From: an uncultured Pseudomonadota bacterium
GTDB taxonomy: Bacteria; Desulfobacterota_B; Binatia; UBA9968
Assembly: GCA_946478635.1 (NCBI GenBank)
Contig: CAMLCX010000375.1
Coordinates: 1-5,209 of the forward strand
DNA length: 5,209 bases
Reading direction: 5' to 3'
Shown here: one piece after another, positions 1 through 4,639 of the stretch
How positions within the stretch are numbered: position 1 is the stretch's first letter
Layout: every line of letters begins with the position of its first letter
Made by a program: the position numbers and the translations under genes
Notes under the pieces: model-generated
The model's input: the letters and a program-made list of their open reading frames with translations, nothing else
Databases searched by the model: none
What the model was told of the DNA's origin: nothing

Positions 1-170
1 ACCCAGGTAAAGCCGTCGGCGATGCCCACTCCGACACGCTCCTGGCTGCACACGATGGGCCTGATGCCGGCCGCCGCCGCGGCTTCGATGAGCGTGTTGG
101 TCGGATAGCAGCTCAGAAACTCCACGCCTTCACGCTTGAGAATTTCGCTGATGACGTCGACGACTCGCAT
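1..170 (-). CDS. ThDP-dependent enzyme (acetolactate synthase-like), N-terminal fragment, cut by window edge
   Basis: The first 56 codons are visible, from ATG at 170; the rest lies beyond the left edge. The fragment reads MRVVDVISEILKREGVEFLS at the start and carries SQERVGVGIADGF at residues 42-54. This is the usual opening of the pyrimidine-binding domain of the pyruvate oxidase/acetolactate synthase family: a helix, 'REGVEFLSCYP' where acetolactate synthases have a GVE-x-x-FGYPG-type segment, then a Glu (E44) where the cofactor-activating glutamate sits, followed by an alpha helix with Gly and Ala. The glycine pair after Tyr-Pro is replaced by Thr-Asn, so it is probably not a housekeeping acetolactate synthase but one of the many uncharacterised 'thiamine pyrophosphate-requiring' proteins. 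A perfect AGGAGG four bases upstream supports the start. The substrate cannot be told from this fragment. Sulfopyruvate or phosphonopyruvate decarboxylase-type relatives are alternatives. Confidence 0.8.
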   Translation of the reverse strand, partial: MRVVDVISEILKREGVEFLSCYPTNTLIEAAAAAGIRPIVCSQERVGVGIADGFTW

Positions 171-174
171 GGGG

Positions 175-180
175 CCTCCT
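175..180 (-). promoter_or_regulatory. Shine-Dalgarno site of the ThDP enzyme gene
   Basis: AGGAGG on the minus strand, four bases before the ATG at 170. It is the only consensus ribosome binding site in the window. The spacing is short, but the match is complete and decides the start. Confidence 0.75.
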
Positions 181-283
181 GTATCGCTACGCTGATTTGA
201 TGTGCGCGGTGAGCTGAGATTGAATCGCTGAAGGGTTCATTCCTGGCAGCTTACTGCGTCAAGTAAATCGCTAATCCGAAATC

Positions 284-361
284 CGTCATTCCCGCATGCT
301 TTAAGCGGGAATCTAGGAGAGTCCGGATCTGGACCCCCGATAAAAACATTCGGGGGTGACG
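284..361. repeat. 78-bp MITE-like element made of two hairpins with short terminal inverted repeats
   Basis: The element begins CGTCA (284-288) and ends TGACG (357-361), a 5-bp terminal inverted repeat. Inside are two hairpins. One pairs ATTCCCGC (288-295) with GCGGGAAT (305-312) around a 9-base loop. The other pairs ACCCCCGA (333-340) with TCGGGGGT (350-357) around an A-rich loop. The first hairpin resembles the one at 2667-2690. Elements of the form GTCATTCCCGC...GCGGGAATC are widespread dispersed intergenic repeats in bacterial genomes; that this is a multi-copy family here is inferred from the two copies in the window. It could act as an RNA processing or termination structure, or be a non-autonomous mobile element. 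Confidence 0.65.
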
Positions 362-393
362 ACGTTGGTAAAATTCTCATAAAGGTCTTTCAA

Positions 394-415
394 ACCCCGC
401 AGCTTGCTGCGGGGT
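394..415 (-). terminator. Strong GC-rich hairpin just after the Rieske gene, probable terminator
   Basis: ACCCCGCAGC (394-403) is a perfect complement of GCTGCGGGGT (406-415), a 10-bp paired region that in practice closes on a 4-base loop. It starts three bases after the TGA stop of the Rieske oxygenase. On the minus strand it is followed only by TTTGAAAG, a weak T tract, so intrinsic termination would be imperfect; 3'-end stabilisation is an alternative role. The symmetric shape also suggests a repeat-type terminator that may recur elsewhere in the genome. Confidence 0.6.
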
Positions 416-418
416 AGT

Positions 419-1696
419 TCATTCGCCCGCGGTTTCCCAATATTTTTTCTTCTTCAATTGTTCGCTGACAAACTGTTTGGGGTCTTTGCTCGCCGGGATC
501 ATCGATACGATCACGGCGACGTGACGCATATCGTTTTGTCCCGGCGCGTGAATCACGTGCGGCGGTTCTTTGCCGGAAGCTGCGTTCCGCACACATTGGA
601 GCAAGAATTTTCGCACCGCGATCACGGTCATGTCGCTCACCCCCAGATGTTCCTGCGAGCGGTCGTAGATCGGACCCATGCTCTCCGTCGCGCACGAATC
701 ATGAGTGAGGAACGTCCGGCCCATGCCGGTGAACGTTTCGCGTCGCTGCTCGTCGCGATCCTGCAGATAATTGTTTCGCAGGTTGCGGACTTTCGTGAAG
801 TCAGCGGCGATTTCGCGGTCGTGCTGTCTTTCTTCCGGGCGGATCGGCCGGTTGCGGCGAAAGTGGATGTTGTAGCGCATGCTGTGTTGGTCATCGATCG
901 GCACATGGGAATGGATGGTATAGCCTTCGACATTGCCTTTGAGCCCGCCGGTGGGAATAAAACCGTGGCAGGGAAGGACGATGTTGGAAATTCTAAGATA
1001 GATCGTGGTCGCGTCCGCTTTGCGGCAGGAAATCATGCGCATGCCGTAGTCGGTTTCCATGCCTTCGAGAGTCGGCGCCGAGTCGGCGGCATACATGTCG
1101 GGGTCGCCGCCGCCGCGCTTGGTCTGGGAAAATGCCTGATGCAAGATCGACAGGTGAGACGAGTCGCATTCGCCCTCCAGTCCCTGAAGCCAGCTGCAAT
1201 CCTGCACGGATTTGGTCACATACAGCTGCTCGGGCGACAAATTCATCCACTCGTAATTCGGCAGAAGCGGTATCTTGTCTTTTGGTCCGAGATAGCTCCA
1301 GACGATGCCCGCCGCTTCTTTGCACGGGTAGGCGGCCTGGCGGACTTTATTTTTCAAGGTGCCGCCGGAGGGCTCCGCGGGAGTTTCCAGGACGTTGCCG
1401 TCGATGTCGTATTTCCAACCGTGGTAAATGCAGCGGAGGCCGCACTCCTCGTTGCGACCGAAGAACAGCGAGGTGCCGCGATGCGCGCAATGCTCGTCCA
1501 GGAGACCGACGCGACCCTGGCTGTCGCGAAAGGCGACGAGGTCCTCACCGAGCAGCCGCACACGCACGGGCGGACAATCGGGTTCGGGAATTTCTTCCGA
1601 CAGCAACGCCGGCAGCCAATAGCGACGCATGAACTGCCCCAGCGGTTTGCCTGCGCCTGCCTGGGTGAGCAGATCGTTTTCTTCGCGCGGAAGCAT
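419..1696 (-). CDS. Rieske [2Fe-2S] oxygenase alpha subunit, phthalate 4,5-dioxygenase type
   Basis: This 425-residue protein is the terminal oxygenase component of a Rieske non-heme iron oxygenase; the family hydroxylates or O-demethylates aromatic acids and related compounds in the cytoplasm using electrons from a reductase. The Rieske domain spans about residues 25-140, with cluster ligands C70-x-H72 and C89-x2-H92 separated by 16 residues. The catalytic iron motif D178-x2-H181-x4-H186 follows in the context WLQGLEGECDSSH, with D178 as the likely bridge between the two metal centres. The C-terminal block at 333-355 (HD...ESMGPIYDR..EHLGVSD) is typical of the phthalate-dioxygenase branch and probably supplies the acidic third iron ligand, from D345 or D355. 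Length is normal for this branch. The start is fixed by an in-frame TAG five codons upstream; the ribosome site is weak. No reductase or ferredoxin gene is in the window, so the electron donor and true substrate are unknown. Confidence 0.93.
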   Translation of the reverse strand: MLPREENDLLTQAGAGKPLGQFMRRYWLPALLSEEIPEPDCPPVRVRLLGEDLVAFRDSQGRVGLLDEHCAHRGTSLFFGRNEECGLRCIYHGWKYDIDGNVLETPAEPSGGTLKNKVRQAAYPCKEAAGIVWSYLGPKDKIPLLPNYEWMNLSPEQLYVTKSVQDCSWLQGLEGECDSSHLSILHQAFSQTKRGGGDPDMYAADSAPTLEGMETDYGMRMISCRKADATTIYLRISNIVLPCHGFIPTGGLKGNVEGYTIHSHVPIDDQHSMRYNIHFRRNRPIRPEERQHDREIAADFTKVRNLRNNYLQDRDEQRRETFTGMGRTFLTHDSCATESMGPIYDRSQEHLGVSDMTVIAVRKFLLQCVRNAASGKEPPHVIHAPGQNDMRHVAVIVSMIPASKDPKQFVSEQLKKKKYWETAGE

Positions 1697-1806
1697 TGCT
1701 TCGATACTCTATTCACGCCGCAACGCGCCGTGGCGTTGGCTGAAAATCAAGGTTTTCTCTATCACTCCGACGATCATTTGCAAACAGAGTTTGCCGGCGC
1801 GTGCCG
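1697..1806 (-). other. Leader region of the Rieske oxygenase gene with a small palindrome
   Basis: This 110-bp gap separates the DUF218 gene stop from the Rieske start. It holds a perfect palindrome GCAAAC-AGA-GTTTGC (1780-1794). On the minus strand the second arm runs into TTGCAA, and TAGAGA lies 16 bases further on; this is a weak possible sigma70-type promoter. The palindrome overlaps the -35-like part, so it could be an operator, but a short stem-loop in a read-through transcript is equally possible. No T tract follows, so it is not a terminator. Confidence 0.3.
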
Positions 1807-2580
1807 TTAAGGTCCGGAGAAACGCAGCCGCCAGTGGTAGTTCGCCAGGCCGGCAAATTCATGCAGAGTGACGAATAATTGCCGCGCCGCTCCCTCGTTG
1901 GGAAAAAAATCGAAAGGAGTGAACTCGATTCTACCGAGCGAAAAATCACCGGGGGCGGGTATCGGCTCGGGCGCGAGGGCGGCAAATACAAGCATGCTGC
2001 GCGGCATATGAACCGCGGAAGTAACCAGAAGATAGCGGTTATAGCCCTTTTGCTTTAAGAGTTTTTGCACTTCGAGAGCGCTCTCAAAGGTATCGCGAGA
2101 TTTGGCTTCGCCGATGACGTCGCTTGCCGGCACTCCCCATTTGATCAAAAAATCGCGAGCGATCTTGTTCTCGTTTCTATCCGCGGTGAAAGGATTGACA
2201 TGGCCGCCGGAAACAATGATCGGCTTGGGTTGCATTTGATACAAACGCCACGCTTCATCGAGGCGGCGAAACATATATTCGTCGATGGAAGGAAAAGGAA
2301 CGAGACCTTCAGCCGGCACGATACCGCTGGTCAGCACGACAATGGCGTCGTAAGGATTTGCTGCCTTGGGGTCCATGACCGGCGCATATTGCGATTCGAG
2401 CGGATAGCGCAAGCCATAATTGACCAACCCGCTATGCAAAGCGAATATGAAAAAAAGCGTGAATAGCAGCAGTTTCCGCGCCCAACTGCGGCGCCAAAAA
2501 ATCAACACCGCGAGCAGCATCAGCAGCCACAACGTCGGCGGTAGCAGCACGACTTTGAGGAATTGCTTCAGGACGAACAT
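1807..2580 (-). CDS. DUF218 / ElyC-SanA-YdcF family inner-membrane envelope protein
   Basis: The 257-residue protein has two N-terminal hydrophobic helices (about 10-29 and 36-54) split by the basic stretch RRSWARK, then a DUF218 domain from about 77 to 225. Domain landmarks are DAIVVLTSG (78-86), R105/R106 with a helix ending LY, KPIIVSGG (119-126), WGVPASDVIGEAKSRDT (148-164) and LLVTSAVHMPRSMLVF (184-199), followed by a C-terminal segment with LHEFAGL (239-245). This order and the two-helix start match E. coli ElyC, which affects peptidoglycan and envelope integrity through the lipid carrier. The family's biochemical activity is not settled. Two positions differ from the common pattern: the usual V-V-L-G-G-G is V-V-L-T-S-G, and the usual S-x-N-T is S-R-D-T. 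An in-frame TGA at 2596-2598 limits the start to ATG 2580; no Shine-Dalgarno is visible. Confidence 0.88.
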   Translation of the reverse strand: MFVLKQFLKVVLLPPTLWLLMLLAVLIFWRRSWARKLLLFTLFFIFALHSGLVNYGLRYPLESQYAPVMDPKAANPYDAIVVLTSGIVPAEGLVPFPSIDEYMFRRLDEAWRLYQMQPKPIIVSGGHVNPFTADRNENKIARDFLIKWGVPASDVIGEAKSRDTFESALEVQKLLKQKGYNRYLLVTSAVHMPRSMLVFAALAPEPIPAPGDFSLGRIEFTPFDFFPNEGAARQLFVTLHEFAGLANYHWRLRFSGP

Positions 2581-2666
2581 GCGTGAAGGCAGTTTTCAGC
2601 GGTCAGTCGCCAGTTACGGATGGTCCCGACCTACAAGTTTGGCAATAAATCACCAGCGTCTTTTGT

Positions 2667-2728
2667 CGTCATACCGGCGAAAGCCGGTATCCACGGGTCT
2701 TTGAAATTCCTGGATTCCGGGTCGCGCT
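2667..2728. repeat. Dispersed intergenic hairpin repeat, second copy type
   Basis: CGTCAT opens the element. ATACCGGC (2671-2678) pairs perfectly with GCCGGTAT (2683-2690) around GAAA. The tail ATCCACGGGTC matches in layout the tail ATCTAGGAGAGTC of the element at 284. A further segment CCTGGATTCCGGGTCGCGC (about 2709-2727) looks like the start of the second half of such a repeat, but its partner arm is missing, so this copy seems truncated. It lies between the isomerase and DUF218 genes. Neither strand has a T tract directly after the stem, so termination is uncertain. Confidence 0.6.
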
Positions 2729-2749
2729 AACTATCGCCCGCCTGCCCCA

Positions 2750-2765
2750 TCAGTTCCGAAACTGA
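2750..2765. other. Short stem-loop 3' of the isomerase gene
   Basis: TCAGTT (2750-2755) pairs with AACTGA (2760-2765) around CCGA, 28 bases after the isomerase stop codon. There is no T-rich tail. It may help end or protect the transcript, or be chance. Confidence 0.25.
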
Positions 2766-2792
2766 AACCTAATCCCTAGGAACCGCAACCTT

Positions 2793-3437
2793 CTACTCGG
2801 CGTCCGGCTGTTTTTCCGGCGCGGCGTCGGCGAACGCGGCGAGCGCCATGCAGTTCTTTTCAATCTCTAGAATCGCCGGGTACTTCGCGAGGTCGCAGCC
2901 GTAACGCCGGGCATTGCCGAGCTGCGGCACGAGGCAGATGTCGGCGAGTGTCGGGGAATTGCCGAAGCAGAATTTGCCGCGCGATGGGGCCGCTGTGATC
3001 ATGGTTTCCAGCGCCGACAGGCCGAGATCGATCCAGTGCTGCGCCCAGCGATTGACCTGCTCGTCGGTTTGCCCGTATTCCTTTTTGACGTGATTGAGCA
3101 CGCGAAGATTCTGAATCGGATGGACCTCGCAGGCAATGATCATCGCCATGCTGCGCACCAGCGCTTTATCCGCCGGATCCGCTGGAAGGATCGGCGGCTT
3201 CGGATGTTTTTCGTCGAGATATTCGATGATCGCAAGGGACTGGGTCATGATTCTTCCACCATCTTCCAAAGCCGGGACGAGGGCCTGCGGGTTGATCACC
3301 CGGTACGCCGCGGACAGTTGCTCGCCGCCGTCGCGGCGCAAATGAATCGGCGCTTGCTCGTAGGCAAGGCCCTTTAGGTTGAGCGCAATGCGCACGCGAT
3401 AGGAAGCGGAACTACGAAAGAATGTGTAGAGTTTCAT
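2793..3437 (-). CDS. maiA: Zeta-class glutathione transferase / maleylacetoacetate isomerase
   Basis: The 214-residue protein has the full length and order of a zeta-class glutathione transferase, a cytoplasmic enzyme that isomerises maleylacetoacetate to fumarylacetoacetate in tyrosine breakdown, or maleylpyruvate in gentisate breakdown. The thioredoxin-fold domain (1-80) has the active-site motif SSASYRVRIAL (9-19), the cis-proline turn LVP (53-55) and the glutathione-contacting QS (66-67), then IIEYLDEKHP. The helical domain (88-214) has ACEVHPIQNLRVL (102-114) and the folding motif SPTLADICLVPQ (161-172) followed by NARRYGCDL. The zeta signature usually reads S-S-C; here the cysteine is Ala (A11), a change seen in some bacterial members. 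The start is supported by AAAGGA nine bases upstream. No other tyrosine or gentisate genes are in the window, so the pathway is open; the symbol follows the family. Confidence 0.88.
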   Translation of the reverse strand: MKLYTFFRSSASYRVRIALNLKGLAYEQAPIHLRRDGGEQLSAAYRVINPQALVPALEDGGRIMTQSLAIIEYLDEKHPKPPILPADPADKALVRSMAMIIACEVHPIQNLRVLNHVKKEYGQTDEQVNRWAQHWIDLGLSALETMITAAPSRGKFCFGNSPTLADICLVPQLGNARRYGCDLAKYPAILEIEKNCMALAAFADAAPEKQPDAE

Positions 3438-3446
3438 CGGCCGAAA

Positions 3447-3452
3447 TCCTTT
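3447..3452 (-). promoter_or_regulatory. Shine-Dalgarno site of the isomerase gene
   Basis: AAAGGA on the minus strand with a nine-base spacer to the ATG at 3437. It supports that start. Confidence 0.6.
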
Positions 3453-3453
3453 T

Positions 3454-3476
3454 AGAATTGTTCTCGCAATAATTCT
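3454..3476. promoter_or_regulatory. Inverted repeat over the isomerase promoter, possible operator
   Basis: AGAATTGTT (3454-3462) and AATAATTCT (3468-3476) are inverted copies matching at eight of nine positions, around CTCGC. The 23-bp site covers the -10 and presumed transcription start. The spacing fits a dimeric regulator, but the regulator cannot be named. Confidence 0.35.
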
Positions 3477-3493
3477 TCGCCCGGATTAGTCAA
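3466..3493 (-). promoter_or_regulatory. Possible sigma70-type promoter of the isomerase gene
   Basis: On the minus strand TTGACT (3488-3493, five of six to the -35 consensus) is followed after 16 bases by TATTGC (3466-3471, a partial -10). Transcription would begin near 3459, giving a leader of about 20 bases that contains the ribosome site. An imperfect palindrome overlaps the -10 and start region. Confidence 0.4.
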
Positions 3494-3527
3494 AATGCTT
3501 TCAGTCATTTGAAGTTGAGTGGACAGA

Positions 3528-3565
3528 CTTTCCCGGAAAGATCTCTCACTTCGTTCGAGATGACA
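3528..3565. repeat. Palindromic intergenic segment, dispersed-repeat-like
   Basis: Two short palindromes sit side by side: CTTTCC-C-GGAAAG (3528-3540) and ATCTC (3541-3545) with GAGAT (3557-3561) around a loop containing CTTCG. The string CTCACTTCGTTCGAGATGACA resembles a common class of bacterial intergenic repeat; membership in a repeat family is from general familiarity, as only one copy is in the window. Confidence 0.35.
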
Positions 3566-3607
3566 ACTGCTGTTTGGCCGCCAGAGTCTGGGCCTTGGAG
3601 TTCCAGC

Positions 3608-3639
3608 ACTCCATTACTCCAATACTCCATCACTCCAAT
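3608..3639. repeat. Four tandem copies of an 8-bp unit abutting a stop codon
   Basis: The units are ACTCCATT, ACTCCAAT, ACTCCATC and ACTCCAAT, in perfect 8-bp register over 32 bases; GTTCCAGC (3600-3607) looks like a decayed fifth unit. The array ends at 3639 and the solute-binding protein stop codon occupies 3640-3642, so on the minus strand the repeats follow the TAA with no gap. TGGAGT at 3596-3601 is complementary to ACTCCA of the first unit (3608-3613) and can form a 6-bp stem. Confidence 0.75.
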
Positions 3640-4632
3640 TTACTGAAAAAAGATCTTGCGATATTCCTTGCGTTTTTCCGCGAAGCCCTGAGTATCGAGC
3701 TCGTCCATCTCGACGATCTGAATCTTGTCGGCATCCGGGATCGGCGGATAGATGCCTTTGCGGGTGACGAATTCGCCGTGTTTCGCCATAATTTTTAAAC
3801 TATCGTCCCCGAGAAAATGATCGATGAACGCCTTTCCCGCGTTCGGATGATGGGCCTTGCTGCTGAGCGCTATGGCGTGGCTGTGACCCAACATCTTGTC
3901 CATGCGCACGTAATCGAGCGGCGCGCCTTTTTGGCCGAACACCGCCACATACTTCAAGTAGCTGATTGCGAGCGGCGTCTCGCCGGTTGTTACGCGCTCG
4001 GCGGCGTTGAGCACGCCTTCGACCATGATCGGCCGGGTTGCGGCGAGACGGCGCAGGTAATCGTCGGCGCGATCTCTACCCATAAGTTTATAGAGGCTTG
4101 CCGGCCACATGAGCGCGACCGCGCCGCGCGTCGGATCGGGAAAGGCAAGCTTTCCCTTGTATTCGGGTTTCAAGAGATCTTCGAGGGTTTTGGGCGCCTT
4201 GTCGGGAGTGAGGATGTTCTTGTTGTAGACGATGCCGACGATGCCGGTGCGGTAGCTCGGTCCCAGCTGCGGATGGACAAAGTCCGGCGGAAAATTTTTC
4301 GCAAGCGGAGATTGGTAATTCACGAAGGCCCCGTCCGCAAGCATGATTTCCATGGGCCCGGCATTGTTGAGCACGACGTCAAATGCCGCCTTGCCGGCCT
4401 TGCGCTCGGTGATCACGCGCTCGAGCACGGCCGCGCCGGAAGCTCGCCAATAGGCCACGGTGATGCCGGATTTCTTTTCAAACGATTGGCGCACGCCCTC
4501 GAAAATATCCTGCTCCATGGAACCATAGATGACGAGCTTGCCTTCTTTCTTTGCTTCAGCGATGAGTTTGGCGTCCTGGGCAACGGCGTACGGGGCGAAG
4601 ATGAGAGAGCAAAGCAGCAGAAGAGCTTTCAT
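3640..4632 (-). CDS. Secreted ABC-type solute-binding protein, Fe(III)/AfuA-FbpA-like
   Basis: From ATG 4632 the protein has 330 residues and begins with a clear type I signal peptide: MK, a Leu-rich core, and AVA (16-18) before Q19, so it should act in the periplasm. The mature part fits the type 2 periplasmic-binding fold of Fe(III) and related binding proteins: KKEGKLVIYGSMEQD (28-42), a SGITVAYWRASG segment (55-66), ERKAGKAAFDVVL (76-88), the hinge-side RTGIVGIVYNKN (128-139), LLKPEYKGKLAFPDPTRGA (153-171) and the C-terminal GKAFIDHFL block. The ligand could be iron, a phosphonate or another small anion; tyrosine ligands cannot be confirmed by eye. No permease or ATPase gene is in view, so it is an orphan within the window. 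An upstream in-frame ATG at 4668 would add 12 residues ahead of the signal peptide and overlap the previous gene, so it was not chosen. GGGAG at 4645-4649 lies 12 bases upstream. Confidence 0.88.
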   Translation of the reverse strand: MKALLLLCSLIFAPYAVAQDAKLIAEAKKEGKLVIYGSMEQDIFEGVRQSFEKKSGITVAYWRASGAAVLERVITERKAGKAAFDVVLNNAGPMEIMLADGAFVNYQSPLAKNFPPDFVHPQLGPSYRTGIVGIVYNKNILTPDKAPKTLEDLLKPEYKGKLAFPDPTRGAVALMWPASLYKLMGRDRADDYLRRLAATRPIMVEGVLNAAERVTTGETPLAISYLKYVAVFGQKGAPLDYVRMDKMLGHSHAIALSSKAHHPNAGKAFIDHFLGDDSLKIMAKHGEFVTRKGIYPPIPDADKIQIVEMDELDTQGFAEKRKEYRKIFFQ

Positions 4633-4639
4633 TAGATGC

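Larger units (their letters stand above)
171..393. other. Intergenic region between Rieske terminator hairpin and ThDP enzyme gene
   Basis: No coding sequence is supported here. The part at 284-361 is the repeat described separately. Between the repeat and the ThDP gene the minus strand has TTGACG (257-262), a good -35 match, but 17 bases further on there is only TGAACC, a poor -10, so I do not call a promoter with confidence. The rest (181-256 and 362-393) shows no clear structure. Confidence 0.4.

Noticed and set aside
404..1810. A 468-codon open frame on the plus strand opposite the Rieske gene
   Set aside because: The translation shows no domain or motif, it lies wholly antisense to a gene with intact catalytic motifs, and GC-rich codon use readily leaves the opposite strand open.
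2667..2690. Hairpin as an intrinsic terminator of the isomerase gene
   Set aside because: The stem is strong but neither strand has a T tract after it, it is about 100 bases from the stop, and it matches a dispersed repeat better.
3576..3594. GGCC-flanked near-palindrome around CCAGA-G-TCTGG
   Set aside because: The central symmetry is short with a one-base centre and the flanks do not pair in register; probably chance.
3608..3639. Possible CRISPR-like array
   Set aside because: The units are only 8 bp, directly contiguous and without spacers, so it is a simple tandem repeat.
3817..4635. A 272-codon plus-strand frame opposite the solute-binding protein gene
   Set aside because: It mirrors the real gene, has no recognisable motif, and the minus-strand product has a signal peptide and family motifs.
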